A stretch of DNA of 64,000 bases, taken from the NCBI RefSeq assembly GCF_030812315.1, contig NZ_JAUSSM010000009.1, forward strand, positions 1-64,000. The letters are read 5' to 3'. Source of the DNA: Arthrobacter oryzae (lineage in GTDB: Bacteria > Actinomycetota > Actinomycetes > Actinomycetales > Micrococcaceae). The notes under the pieces are model-generated. The model did no database searches, was not told the origin of the DNA, and saw nothing but the letters and a program-made list of their open reading frames with translations. Shown in pieces: positions 37,344 to 46,117 of the stretch (position 1 is its first letter; the number at the start of each line of letters is the position of its first letter). The position numbers were made by a program, and so were the translations under genes.

Positions 37344-38567
37344 ATGACATTCCTGCCCGGACTCGCTCAGCCCGCCCTGCCAACGACGGTGGTGTGGGAC
37401 ATGGCCATGACCGCATACAACTTCGGCCATGGACACCCGATGGCCCCGGAGCGCATGGAACTCACCGCCCGCCTGGCCCAAAGCCTGGGCCTGCTGGACC
37501 TGGGCCACGTTACTGTAGCCGCCCCGGACGTGGCCGGCGATGACGAACTGTGCACCGTTCACAGTCCCGAGTTTGTGGCGGCCGTTCGGCGCGTCAGCTC
37601 GAACCCGGACGTTCCCGACCTTGAGCGCGGCCTCGGCACGGACGACGACCCCGCGTTCGCCGGGATGCACGAGGCCAGCGCGCGGCTTGCCGGCGGTTCA
37701 CTGCTGGCGGCGAGTGCGATCCTGGATGGCAGTGCCGTTCGGGCAGTTAATTTCGGCGGCGGCATGCATCACGCGGCCCGGGACCGCGCCAGCGGCTTTT
37801 GCATCTACAACGACGCCGCCCTGGCGATCCAGAGGCTGCTCGACGGCGGTGTGCAGCGTGTGGCATATATCGACGTCGACGCCCACCACGGCGACGGGAC
37901 ACAGAGCATCTTCTGGGATGATCCCCGGGTCCTCACCGTCTCCCTGCACGAGACCGGACTGACGCTGTTCCCCGGCACGGGCTTCGCCAACGAGATCGGC
38001 GGCCCCAACGCCCAGGGCAGCGCGGTCAACGTGGCCCTTCCTTCCGGCACGGGCGACGCCGGCTGGCTGCGGGCGTTCCATGCCGTGGTGCCGCAGCTGA
38101 TCGGTGCCTTCGAACCCGAGGTCATCGTGAGCCAGCACGGCTGCGACTCACACCGGCTGGATCCCCTCACGCACCTCAACATCAGTGTGGACGGCCAGCG
38201 CGAAGCCGCCACCGCCGTCGGGAATCTTGCTGCCCGCTACTGCGGCAACCGGTGGATTGCCACGGGCGGAGGCGGCTATAACGTGATCAGCGTGGTGCCG
38301 CGCTCCTGGAGCCACCTGATTGCGATCGCCGCCGGACGGCCGGTGCCGCTCCGCACCCCGGTCCCCGAGGAATGGCGGCAGTACGTCCAGGACAAGTACG
38401 GGGCAAAGTACGGGGTGTCCGCGCCGGAGCTCATGGGCGACGACGTGGATCTGTGGTGGCGCTCGTGGGAGGTCGGCTTCGATCCCAATGACGAAGTGGA
38501 CCGCACGGTGATGGCCACGCGAAAGGAAGTGTTTCCGCTGTACGGCCTGGATCCCTGGTTCGACTAG
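37344..38567 (+). CDS. acuC: AcuC-type histone deacetylase-family protein
   Basis: A 407-residue zinc-dependent deacetylase of the arginase/HDAC fold. The catalytic features are NFGGGMHHAARDRASGFCIYND (described by its ends; the His-His pair), YIDVDAHHGDGTQ (zinc Asp/His) and a late GGGGYN with the oxyanion tyrosine. AcuC is linked to de-acetylation of acetyl-CoA synthetase in Bacillus; an acs gene is in this window but 36 kb away. The start ATG 37344 gives the family N-terminus (VVWDMAMTAYNFGHGHPMAPERM, the opening substrate-loop). Confidence 0.9.
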   Translation: MTFLPGLAQPALPTTVVWDMAMTAYNFGHGHPMAPERMELTARLAQSLGLLDLGHVTVAAPDVAGDDELCTVHSPEFVAAVRRVSSNPDVPDLERGLGTDDDPAFAGMHEASARLAGGSLLAASAILDGSAVRAVNFGGGMHHAARDRASGFCIYNDAALAIQRLLDGGVQRVAYIDVDAHHGDGTQSIFWDDPRVLTVSLHETGLTLFPGTGFANEIGGPNAQGSAVNVALPSGTGDAGWLRAFHAVVPQLIGAFEPEVIVSQHGCDSHRLDPLTHLNISVDGQREAATAVGNLAARYCGNRWIATGGGGYNVISVVPRSWSHLIAIAAGRPVPLRTPVPEEWRQYVQDKYGAKYGVSAPELMGDDVDLWWRSWEVGFDPNDEVDRTVMATRKEVFPLYGLDPWFD

Positions 38568-38579
38568 CGCGTGGTCCGG

Positions 38580-39074
38580 CTAGGTGAGCGGCTTTTCCGT
38601 CTGGAACACCACCCCGGCGGCGCCGATGAGCCAGCCCAGCAGGGACAGTGCGAACGCGCCGATCAGGTCCGTGGACGCGGTTCCTTTGAACAGCCAGAGC
38701 ACCAGGACGAGCAGTCCCACCACCATGTAGACCACTACCGCCGCCACGATCCGCCCGGACAGCCGGGCGGTGACTTCGGCCGGGTTGACCGCGATGCCCG
38801 TGTCCGCGTCGCCGGGCTGGAGATCACGGCGGTTTTCTTCGTCGCGGCGGACCTCGGCGATGGTGAAGCCCAGGGCCGACGCCGTCAGTGAACTCAGCGA
38901 CGTGGCCAGCACACCCGCGGCGGTGACCAAGGCTCCGTTCAACGGCGGTGCGACAGTCCTGCCGTCAGGGACCCAGAACCCGACGCGCAGCAGCACCGAG
39001 GTCCAGACCGCCACGAACAGGCCCAGAAACACAAAAGCGATGATGTTGAACAGTTGCTGGCGCAGAAAATCCAT
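38580..39074 (-). CDS. Small membrane protein
   Basis: A 164-residue protein with four hydrophobic segments: FNIIAFVFLGLFVAVWTSVLL, a moderately hydrophobic NGALVTAAGVLATSLSSLTASAL, IVAAVVVYMVVGLLVLVLWL and LIGAFALSLLGWLIGAAGVVF (each described by its ends where long). A charged loop EVRRDEENRRD separates the pairs. The family is not recognised. The start at 39074 has GAGGGG upstream. It ends 12 bp from the convergent deacetylase gene. Confidence 0.7.
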   Translation of the reverse strand: MDFLRQQLFNIIAFVFLGLFVAVWTSVLLRVGFWVPDGRTVAPPLNGALVTAAGVLATSLSSLTASALGFTIAEVRRDEENRRDLQPGDADTGIAVNPAEVTARLSGRIVAAVVVYMVVGLLVLVLWLFKGTASTDLIGAFALSLLGWLIGAAGVVFQTEKPLT

Positions 39075-39189
39075 GGCCACCCACCCCTCATGTTTGTGCG
39101 GCCGCAGCCGGACAGCCCGGGGCAACCGTGAGTCCGTTCTAGCACCGTGGCCGGTAGGGGGCAATGGCCTTTGTGCGCGGGGCGAAATA

Positions 39190-39231
39190 GTGGATGCCAT
39201 CCGGCGTATATGTCGCTAGGGTGGATGCCAT
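39190..39231 (+). promoter_or_regulatory. Direct repeat GTGGATGCCAT upstream of ArsR gene
   Basis: GTGGATGCCAT occurs at about 39190-39200 (with one differing first base) and 39221-39231, three helical turns apart, the second overlapping the ArsR start codon. It could be an autoregulatory operator or a duplicated start region. Confidence 0.3.
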
Positions 39232-39802
39232 GGTGACAGACGACGTATTTGCCGTCATTGCTGAGGCAACCCGGCGTGACATTCTGGTATCCCTCCGCTC
39301 GGGGGATAAAGCAGTGGGGGAGCTGGTTGAGGAACTGGACGCCAGCCAGCCCACCATTTCCAAACATTTGAAGGTGCTTCGCGAGGCCGACCTCGTCAGC
39401 ATGCGCGCCCAGGGCCAGAAGCGCTACTACGCCCTGAACCCCAAGCCGCTTGCAGGTGTCGCCAGCTGGTTGGAGACGTTCGACGTCGGGCCGCGGGCCG
39501 CCGTCGCGAGCTCAGCGGCCGCAAGCTCACCGGCCGCCCGCATCCTGGAGGAAAAAACGGAGCAGGCCGTCGAATCCGCGGCGCCGTCGCCGGTGCCGGC
39601 CACTGCAGGGGCGGGCCGCCCGGCTGCCGCGGAAGTCTCCGGGCTCTCGGCGGGCGGGCAGCTGAGCCCTGCCGTTGCGATTCCGGTGGCCACGGCCGGG
39701 GATGACTCGGTGCCGCAGCAGATCGGCCGCACCGTGGGCCGGGCCGCCACCAAAGCCGCCGACCTCATCGCGAACCTGCCGAAGTTCGGCCGCAAAAAGT
39801 AA
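39230..39802 (+). CDS. ArsR-family transcriptional regulator with disordered tail
   Basis: A 190-residue protein. The first 85 residues are a clean ArsR winged helix (FAVIAEATRRDILVSLRSG, VGELVEELDASQPTISKHLKVLREADLV) with the recognition helix QPTISKHLK. The remaining 105 residues are Ala/Ser/Pro-rich with no metal-binding cysteines, so it is not a classical arsenic sensor. It ends just before a large palindrome. Confidence 0.88.
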   Translation: MVTDDVFAVIAEATRRDILVSLRSGDKAVGELVEELDASQPTISKHLKVLREADLVSMRAQGQKRYYALNPKPLAGVASWLETFDVGPRAAVASSAAASSPAARILEEKTEQAVESAAPSPVPATAGAGRPAAAEVSGLSAGGQLSPAVAIPVATAGDDSVPQQIGRTVGRAATKAADLIANLPKFGRKK

Positions 39803-39810
39803 CCCAGATA

Positions 39811-39876
39811 CCCAACTGACTCGCAGATAACGCTGTCAAAACGCGTTTTCGGTGCGTTATCTGCGAGTCAGTTGGG
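39811..39876. repeat. 66-bp palindrome between convergent genes (family member 1)
   Basis: Perfect 23-bp arms at 39811-39833 (starting CCCAACTGACTCGC and ending AGATAACGC) and 39854-39876, separated by 20 nt that contain a second palindrome AAAACGCGTTTT. It lies between the stops of the ArsR and lldD genes, so it could terminate both. The AGATAACG core recurs in the palindromes at 42099 and, as AGATAGTG, at 46787. Confidence 0.9.
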
Positions 39877-39900
39877 CGGGGCGTGCGGCGGCGGGACCGG

Positions 39901-41268
39901 CTACTTGCCGAGGATCCGCACATGGTCCGGGGTGAGCTCGGACAGCTTGCTGACGCCAAGCAGCGCCATGGTGCGGGTCATGTCCTTTTCCAGGATCTGG
40001 ATTGCCCGGTCCACACCGGCCCGGCCGCCGGCCATGAGGCCGTACAGGTAGGCGCGGCCGATCAGCGTGAAGTCGGCGCCCAGAGCCAGCGCGGCAATGA
40101 TGTCAGCCCCGCTCATGATGCCGGTGTCCAGCATGATCGCGGCGTCGGAGTTGTCCTTGGTGAAGGCTTCCTTGACGCCGGGCAGCAGGTGGAACGGGAT
40201 GGGCGCGCGGTCCAGCTGGCGGCCGCCGTGGTTGGAGAGCACCACGCCATCGGCACCGTGGTCCACCACCTTGCGGGCGTCGTCCACGGTCTGGATGCCC
40301 TTGACCACCAGCTTGCCCTTCCACGTTTCGCGCAGCCAGTCGAGGTCCTCGAACGTCAGTGTGGGATCGAACATGGAGTTGATCAGGTCCGCCACCGTGC
40401 CCGTGTAGCGGGACAGTGAGGCAAACGTCAGGGGTTCGTGCGTGAGGAAGTTGAACCACCAGGCGGGGCGGTAGGACGCGTCCAGCACGGTCTTCAGCGT
40501 GAGCGCCGGCGGGATGGTCATGCCGTTGCGGACGTCTCGGAGGCGGGCGCCGGCGACGGCGGTGTCCACCGTAACCATGAGCGTGTCGTTGCCGGCCTTG
40601 GCGGCGCGCTCGATCATTTCGAGCGAGCGGTCGCGGTCCGTCCACAGGTACAACTGGAACCAGTTGCGTCCGCTGGGTGCCGCCTCGGCAACATCCTCGA
40701 TGGATGCGGTGCCCATCGTGGAGAGGGTGTACGGAATCCCGGCGGCCTCGGCGGCCTGGGACCCGGCGTACTCGCCTTCGGACTGCATCATCCGGGTGAA
40801 GCCGGTGGGTGCGATGCCAACGGGCAGCCGGGACGGCTTGCCCAGGATCTCAGTGCTCAGGTCGATACTGGAGACGTTCCGGAGGATGCCCGGACGGAAC
40901 TCGATGTCCAGGAAGGCCTCGCGGGCACGGCGCAGGGTGATCTCTGCTTCCGCGGCGCCGTCGGTGTAGTCGAAGGGGGCCTGCGGGGTGCGGCGCTTGG
41001 CCATGTCCCGCAGCTCCCAGATGGTGCTGGCACGCTGGAGTTTCGCGGCGCGGCTGAACTCCGGCTTTTTGAACTGCATCAGCGGGGCGAGGTCCGAGTA
41101 CTTGGGCACGCGCCGCTTGAGCGCGGCGGGGACAGCGGCTGCCGCCCGGTTCACCGCGCCGGCTACAGAGCCGCCGGTTGGGGCGCCGGCGGGAGTGGTG
41201 CCGGGCGCGTCGGTCGAGTCGGGGGCCGGCGTGGTCTCCGGGTTGTTGGGCTGGATGGTGTGCGTCAT
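39901..41268 (-). CDS. lldD: FMN-dependent alpha-hydroxy acid dehydrogenase (L-lactate type)
   Basis: A 455-residue flavoenzyme oxidising an L-2-hydroxy acid, most likely lactate to pyruvate with electrons to the quinone pool. It has the glycolate-oxidase/LldD barrel with PVGIAPTGFTRMMQ, FQLYLW, and the catalytic SNHGGRQLDRAP (His as base, Arg for carboxylate), plus MLDTGIMSGADIIAALALGA and LIGRAYLYGL. About 45 extra disordered N-terminal residues are present. The start at 41268 has GGAGG 6 bp upstream. The divergent FadR-type regulator and operators suggest lactate control. Confidence 0.93.
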   Translation of the reverse strand: MTHTIQPNNPETTPAPDSTDAPGTTPAGAPTGGSVAGAVNRAAAAVPAALKRRVPKYSDLAPLMQFKKPEFSRAAKLQRASTIWELRDMAKRRTPQAPFDYTDGAAEAEITLRRAREAFLDIEFRPGILRNVSSIDLSTEILGKPSRLPVGIAPTGFTRMMQSEGEYAGSQAAEAAGIPYTLSTMGTASIEDVAEAAPSGRNWFQLYLWTDRDRSLEMIERAAKAGNDTLMVTVDTAVAGARLRDVRNGMTIPPALTLKTVLDASYRPAWWFNFLTHEPLTFASLSRYTGTVADLINSMFDPTLTFEDLDWLRETWKGKLVVKGIQTVDDARKVVDHGADGVVLSNHGGRQLDRAPIPFHLLPGVKEAFTKDNSDAAIMLDTGIMSGADIIAALALGADFTLIGRAYLYGLMAGGRAGVDRAIQILEKDMTRTMALLGVSKLSELTPDHVRILGK

Positions 41269-41329
41269 TGCTGCCTCCGGGGCATAGGGCTGTGGTGGCT
41301 CTGGACAGAGGGTCTGGACAGGTTGTTTC

Positions 41330-41344
41330 TGTGGTCTAACCACA
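41330..41344. promoter_or_regulatory. FadR/LldR-type operator 1
   Basis: TGTGGTCTAACCACA is a perfect 6+3+6 inverted repeat of the TGGTNNNACCA type bound by FadR-subfamily GntR regulators. It lies in the gap between lldD and its divergent regulator. Confidence 0.75.
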
Positions 41345-41354
41345 CTCTAAAGGA

Positions 41355-41369
41355 TGTGGTCCAACCACA
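41355..41369. promoter_or_regulatory. FadR/LldR-type operator 2
   Basis: TGTGGTCCAACCACA, the same inverted repeat as at 41330 with one centre base different; the centres are 25 bp apart. It overlaps the -35 side of the regulator's own promoter. Confidence 0.75.
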
Positions 41370-41374
41370 TCAAG

Positions 41375-41387
41375 TACCATTGGCCCA
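41375..41387 (+). promoter_or_regulatory. Candidate -10 element giving a leaderless fadR-type mRNA
   Basis: TACCAT at 41375-41380 lies 6 bp before the ATG at 41387, which would make that A the transcript start. Confidence 0.35.
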
Positions 41388-42094
41388 TGCGTACCCATCA
41401 ATTGGTCCTGCAATGGATCGAGAACCAGCTGTCGAGTGGCGAGTTGGCCCTGGGCGGCCGGCTGCCGGCGGAGCGGACGCTCGCCGAACAACTTCAGGTC
41501 TCGCGCACGTCCGTCCGCGAGGCGATCCGGGTCCTTGAGGCCATGGGCGTTGTGCGCGCGGGAGTTGGATCCGGGCCCGAAGCCGGCACCGTGGTCATCG
41601 CGGACCCGACGGCGGCGCTCGGCTCGGCCCTGCGCCTGCATGTGGCCACTTCGCACCTCCCGGTGGCAGACATCGTGCAGACCCGGATCCTGCTGGAATC
41701 CTGGGCCGTGGCCCGCGCCCGCACGGACTCCCCGGCGCTGGCTGAGGCCGCCGCGCTGCTGGAAAAAATGGAGGCGTGCCCCGACACGGACGAATTCCTG
41801 GCGCTCGACGTCCGCTTCCACCTGGCCCTCGCCGAAGCCGCCGGGAACGCCGTGGTCAGCGCAATGATGGGCTCACTGCGGGAGGCCATCCAAAGCTATG
41901 CCGGCAAGCTCACGGCCAACCTTCCCGACTGGGACGCCACCGCCGCCCGCCTCCGTGCGGAGCACCGCGAAATCCTGGCAGCCATCCACAATCACGACGG
42001 CGGTACGGCCGCCGGGCTCGTGGCAGCCCACATCGACGGGTACTACAAAGAAGCCGGGCTGGACCCGAAGGATTCGGACCCAACCCGGCATTAG
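41387..42094 (+). CDS. FadR-subfamily GntR regulator, probable lactate regulator
   Basis: A 235-residue repressor. The winged helix is LGGRLPAERTLAEQLQVSRTSVREAIRVLEAMGVVRAG; the C-terminal FCD domain has the metal/ligand pocket residues D and H in DVRFHLALAEAAGN and AEHREILAAI plus a late AHIDGYY. An earlier in-frame ATG at 41354 falls inside operator 2, so 41387 is preferred. By position and operator type it controls lldD and itself; the ligand (L-lactate) is inferred. Confidence 0.88.
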   Translation: MRTHQLVLQWIENQLSSGELALGGRLPAERTLAEQLQVSRTSVREAIRVLEAMGVVRAGVGSGPEAGTVVIADPTAALGSALRLHVATSHLPVADIVQTRILLESWAVARARTDSPALAEAAALLEKMEACPDTDEFLALDVRFHLALAEAAGNAVVSAMMGSLREAIQSYAGKLTANLPDWDATAARLRAEHREILAAIHNHDGGTAAGLVAAHIDGYYKEAGLDPKDSDPTRH

Positions 42095-42098
42095 CCGG

Positions 42099-42163
42099 GG
42101 AGTTTTTGTCCAGATAACGTCCCGAAAAGGGCGTCTATCTCGCGTTATCTGGACAAAAACTCC
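42099..42163. repeat. 65-bp palindrome between convergent genes (family member 2)
   Basis: Perfect 21-bp arms at 42099-42119 (starting GGAGTTTTTGTCC, ending AGATAACG) and 42143-42163, with a 23-nt loop. It sits between the stops of the FadR-type and beta-glucosidase genes. 17 bp of each arm (GAGTTTTTGTCCAGATA) are identical to the element at 46787. The runs of T on one side and A on the other allow terminator function in both directions. Confidence 0.9.
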
Positions 42164-42177
42164 AATGGAAGAGCGGC

Positions 42178-44676
42178 CTAGCGCAGTTCGATCTCCAGCA
42201 CCTGGAAGTCGTCAGCCGCGTGCCGGCCAACCAGCAGGCGGAACGTGCCCTGCTCGAACTGCCACCCGCCGTCGTAATGCCCGAAGGCCTTCGCCGGGAT
42301 GCGAACCTCAACGCTGTCCGTCCCGGCCGGCGCAAGGTGCGTTCCGGCATAGCCGGCGAGCCAGCGGACCGGGCGCTCCACGGCCGAGTCCGCGCGGTCA
42401 AGGTACACCTGGACCACTTCGCGGCCCGTGCGCGTGCCGGTATTCCGGACCGGAACGTGCACCACAACGTCCTGCCCGGCCGGAACCGACTGGGGTGCGT
42501 GGGCGGTGCCCAGCTCGAACGTGGTGTAGCCCAGTCCGAAACCGAACGGCAGGGCCGGCGCGGCTCCGCCCGCGGCTTCCTGCTTCAGCCACGCGCGGTA
42601 GCCGACGTGGATCCCCTCGGAATAAACCACCTTGCCGTCAACCGGCGTGGTGTTGACGACGGGCACATCCGCCAGTGCGGCGGGCCAGGTGGTGGGAAGA
42701 CGTCCGCCCGGTTCCTCGGCGCCCAGCAGGATGTCAGCGATGGCGGTGCCGAATTCCTGGCCGCCGAACCACCCCAGCAGCACGGCGCCCACCTTGTCCA
42801 GCCATGGCATGAGCACCGGGGACCCGGAGTTCACCACCACTACCGTGCGCGGGTTCACCCCGGCCACAGCCTCCACCAGCTGGTTCTGCCGGCCGGGAAG
42901 GTCCAGGTCCTTGCGGTCGAATCCTTCGGACTCGATGGCCGCGTTGGTGCCCACCACGACCACGGCCACATCGGCGGTCCGTGCGGCTTCAACGGCGGCG
43001 TCAATTTCCGCCTGCGGGTCCGTGACCACCGTTTCCTCACCCAGGAGGATGGCGGTGAACGGAATGACCTGCTGCGTCGGCAGCTTGTACTCGGCCTCGA
43101 TGCGCACGCTCTGGCCGGCTGCGGTTTCAATGGCGTGGACGGTCTTGGGCGGATCGAACAGGGCGGCGCCGAGGACGTCGGTATCGTCCTCGAGCCCGCT
43201 GTTGAACACCTCGGAACCGTTGAGCGCCAGGCGGATCTGTCCGACCGTCCCGACGCCCAAATGGTGGACGCCAGCGGTCTCCGCAGTCCAGTCGGCCTGC
43301 ATCCGGATGGCGGCTGCGCCGTCGGGGATGCCCACGCCGAACCAAATCAGGTGCGAGGCAAGCCGGTCCTCGCCGGAAATTTCCGAGCCGTCCCCGGCGA
43401 GGAACGTGACCCGGATCCCGGGGACGCCGGACACCGGGTTGCGCAGTGAGTGGCGGGGGAACGCCTGAAGCCCCTCGGCTACCTTGGCGCCCCGGACATA
43501 GCTGACGTCGACGCCGGTGGGCAGTGCCTTCCGCAGTCCCTCCAGCGGCGAAACCGCGTACTTGGGCATCACCGTGGCGCTGCCGCCGCCCTGGGTGCGC
43601 GCCTCCTCGGCGTTATGGCCGATTACCGCGACGCTGCTGAGCCTGGCGGCGTCCAGCGGCAGGAGGCCGCCTTCGTTCCGGATCAGCACCGCGCCGCGGA
43701 CCGCCACCTCACGGGCGACGGCGGCGCCGTTCAGCTGGGCGGGAAGCTCCGCCACGGCTGGGGTGAATCCCTCGAGGGAACCCACGCGTGCTGCCAGCCG
43801 CAGGATGCGGGTGACCTTCTCGAGGATGGCGTCCCGGCTGACCCGGCCATCGTTCACGGCGGCCAGCAGCTTGGGCCCCCAGTGGCCCACGGGGCCGGGC
43901 ATTTCGAGGTCCTGGTGTGCGTTGGCCGCATCCACGGACCGGACACCGGTCCAGTCCGAAACCACCACGCCGTCAAAGCCCCATTCCGTGGACAGCGGGG
44001 TTTCGAGCAGCTTGTTTTCACTCGCCGTGGTGCCGTTGATCGAGTTGTAGGAGCTCATCACCAGCCACGCGCGGGCCTCCGTGATGGCGTCCTCGAAGGC
44101 CGCCAGATAGAGCTCGCGCAGGGGACGCTCGGCCACCACCGAGTCCGCGGTGAACCGGTCCGTCTCGGCCTCGTTGGCCAGGTAGTGCTTGGGTGTGGCG
44201 CCGACGCCCATGGACTGCACGCCGGAGACGTACCCGGCAGCCATGGTTGCCGTGAGCCGCGGGTCCTCGCTCATGCATTCGAAGTGGCGGCCGCCCAGCG
44301 GTGAGCGGTGCAGGTTGATTGTGGGGCCCAGGACGGCGTGCACGCCCTTGCGACGCGCCTCCTGTCCCAGCACCTGGCCGTAGCGGCGCGCCGTTTCGAC
44401 GCTCCAGGTGGCGGACAGGGCGGACGACGACGGCAGGGAGATGGAGTCGTGGCGCTCGTCGAAGTCTTCGCCGCGGACGCCGGACGGTCCGTCAGACATC
44501 ACCACGCGGCTCAGCCCGATTTCCGGAATGGCATGCGTGGCCCAGACGTCCGCGCCGGTCAGCAACTGGACCTGCTGCTCGAGGGTGAGGCTCTGGGCGA
44601 GTTCGCGGATGCGCGCCTCGGCGTCCGGGGAATCCGGGGCCGGGGCCAGTACGGCCGGTGACAGTGCGGGGTTCAT
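42178..44676 (-). CDS. Glycoside hydrolase family 3 beta-glucosidase
   Basis: An 832-residue cytoplasmic enzyme (no signal peptide) that cleaves beta-linked glucosides or similar sugars taken up intact. The GH3 N-terminal barrel carries the nucleophile aspartate in GFDGVVVSDWTG at about residue 241, with KHYLANEAETDR (the K-H and E pair) and RSPLGGRHFE upstream. A PA14-type insert follows around residues 410-520, then the second GH3 domain and a fibronectin-III-like end (VVHVPVRNTGTRTGREVVQVYL). Its ATG directly follows the TAA of the MFS gene (TAAATG), so they form one operon. Confidence 0.93.
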   Translation of the reverse strand: MNPALSPAVLAPAPDSPDAEARIRELAQSLTLEQQVQLLTGADVWATHAIPEIGLSRVVMSDGPSGVRGEDFDERHDSISLPSSSALSATWSVETARRYGQVLGQEARRKGVHAVLGPTINLHRSPLGGRHFECMSEDPRLTATMAAGYVSGVQSMGVGATPKHYLANEAETDRFTADSVVAERPLRELYLAAFEDAITEARAWLVMSSYNSINGTTASENKLLETPLSTEWGFDGVVVSDWTGVRSVDAANAHQDLEMPGPVGHWGPKLLAAVNDGRVSRDAILEKVTRILRLAARVGSLEGFTPAVAELPAQLNGAAVAREVAVRGAVLIRNEGGLLPLDAARLSSVAVIGHNAEEARTQGGGSATVMPKYAVSPLEGLRKALPTGVDVSYVRGAKVAEGLQAFPRHSLRNPVSGVPGIRVTFLAGDGSEISGEDRLASHLIWFGVGIPDGAAAIRMQADWTAETAGVHHLGVGTVGQIRLALNGSEVFNSGLEDDTDVLGAALFDPPKTVHAIETAAGQSVRIEAEYKLPTQQVIPFTAILLGEETVVTDPQAEIDAAVEAARTADVAVVVVGTNAAIESEGFDRKDLDLPGRQNQLVEAVAGVNPRTVVVVNSGSPVLMPWLDKVGAVLLGWFGGQEFGTAIADILLGAEEPGGRLPTTWPAALADVPVVNTTPVDGKVVYSEGIHVGYRAWLKQEAAGGAAPALPFGFGLGYTTFELGTAHAPQSVPAGQDVVVHVPVRNTGTRTGREVVQVYLDRADSAVERPVRWLAGYAGTHLAPAGTDSVEVRIPAKAFGHYDGGWQFEQGTFRLLVGRHAADDFQVLEIELR

Positions 44677-46008
44677 TTACTTGACTCCTTTGATGCGGAT
44701 GACGAGGAGGGCGCCTATGATGCCGATGGCTGCGCCGCCGAGGAACAGGGCGGGGTATCCGCCGAAGGCGATGACCGGGAAAGCAACCGCGGGCACCAGG
44801 GACTGGGGCAGCGCCTGGGCAATGTTGAACACCCCGAAGGTCTTGGCGTTCTCGCTCTGGCTGCCGGGCAGGAGATCGGCGATGAGGGCGACGTCCACGG
44901 CGCCGAAGCAGCCGAGGCCGAGCCCGGCAATCGCCTGGCCCACGAGGACCTGGTCGGTGGTGCTGCTGGTGGCAATAACGATGAGGCCCACCATCATGAT
45001 CAGCGCGGAGGCGATGACCATGCCCTTACGCTTCCCGATGCGGTCACTGATCCAGCCGCCGGCGAGGCTCGTGGCGACCGTACCGGCGGAGCTGACCAGG
45101 GTTGCCTGGAACACCAGGCTGGTGACCTCGGTTTCAGCCACGTGGAGGTGGTCCGTGAAGAAGTACGGCAGGTAGAGGAGTCCTGCGCAGTAGCCGATGT
45201 AGACCATGAACTTGGTGAGCCAGGCCCAGCCCAGTCCGGGATAGGTGCGGGGATTGAAGTAGAACGACCCCAGGATCTCCTTGAGGTTCAGCGGGGCCGG
45301 CTTTTCGGTCAGGACCCGGTCCTTGAACGTAAAGGCAAAGGCGATCGCCACTGCGGTTCCCACGACGCCGGGCACCACGGCCATCTGTAGCGCGTTGTCG
45401 AACAGCTGTGCGAAGAAGGCTGCTGCGACCAGGCCCACGGGGAGGGTCATGCCGATCAGCCCGGACAGGCGCCCGCGCTCGGCCGGAGCGGCCTGGTCGG
45501 GGAGCGTCGCCACGAGGGCGGCGAGCGCGGCGTTGAAGCCGAGCTGAGCGACCACCCACGCAATCAGCGCGGTGGAGACGTCGGTGGCCGAGCCCAGCAG
45601 GAACAGCGACGCCAGCCCTACGAGGGATCCGCCGACGATCCAGGGCTTGCGCATGCCGAACCGCGACGTGGTGCGGTCGCTGAGCCTGCCAAAGAACGGG
45701 TTGGCGAGAAGTGCGACCATGGCGCCGACGCCGGCCACGAGGCTCAGTGCCCCTGCCCGGGTATCCGGTGTGGTGATCTCGGAAACCTTGATGGCCAGAA
45801 CCACCAGGGCCGGTGCCAGGACGGCCATCCACAGGCCCGCGCTCGCGATGGGCATGCCGATGACATAGGCACGGGGCGCCTTTGCCGGCGCCTGAGGCGC
45901 TGCCCCTGACGGGGCGCTGACTGACGTATTGCTCGTTGACGTGCTGCTGTCTGGGGTTCCGCTGGCCGGAGAAGCAGCGGAATCCTGGGGAATGGTCTTG
46001 ACGGCCAC
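44677..46008 (-). CDS. MFS transporter, probable beta-glucoside permease
   Basis: A 443-residue permease with about 12 membrane helices after a disordered Ser/Thr/Pro-rich N-terminus of 45 residues. The motif GRLSDRTTSRFGMRKPW is typical of sugar-cation symporters of the GPH/MFS_2 type. Being first in an operon with a cytoplasmic GH3 enzyme, it probably imports the glycoside; the substrate is inferred. The start is GTG 46008 with AGGAGG 5 bp upstream. Confidence 0.9.
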   Translation of the reverse strand: MAVKTIPQDSAASPASGTPDSSTSTSNTSVSAPSGAAPQAPAKAPRAYVIGMPIASAGLWMAVLAPALVVLAIKVSEITTPDTRAGALSLVAGVGAMVALLANPFFGRLSDRTTSRFGMRKPWIVGGSLVGLASLFLLGSATDVSTALIAWVVAQLGFNAALAALVATLPDQAAPAERGRLSGLIGMTLPVGLVAAAFFAQLFDNALQMAVVPGVVGTAVAIAFAFTFKDRVLTEKPAPLNLKEILGSFYFNPRTYPGLGWAWLTKFMVYIGYCAGLLYLPYFFTDHLHVAETEVTSLVFQATLVSSAGTVATSLAGGWISDRIGKRKGMVIASALIMMVGLIVIATSSTTDQVLVGQAIAGLGLGCFGAVDVALIADLLPGSQSENAKTFGVFNIAQALPQSLVPAVAFPVIAFGGYPALFLGGAAIGIIGALLVIRIKGVK

Positions 46009-46064
46009 ATTGCCTCCTGACGAAAAGTGACCCTCCGTTGGGTCCTGAGAATGATGGTAGCGAC

Positions 46065-46089
46065 AAAAACCTAGTCTGACTAGATTTTT
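46065..46089. promoter_or_regulatory. Probable TetR operator
   Basis: A 25-bp near-perfect palindrome: AAAAA, C, CTAGTC, T, GACTAG, A, TTTTT; only one pair mismatches. It is centred between the divergent MFS and TetR genes. TetR-family repressors bind such elements as dimers. Confidence 0.75.
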
Positions 46090-46117
46090 AAAGAACAAAG
46101 TGAAATACACTGACTCA

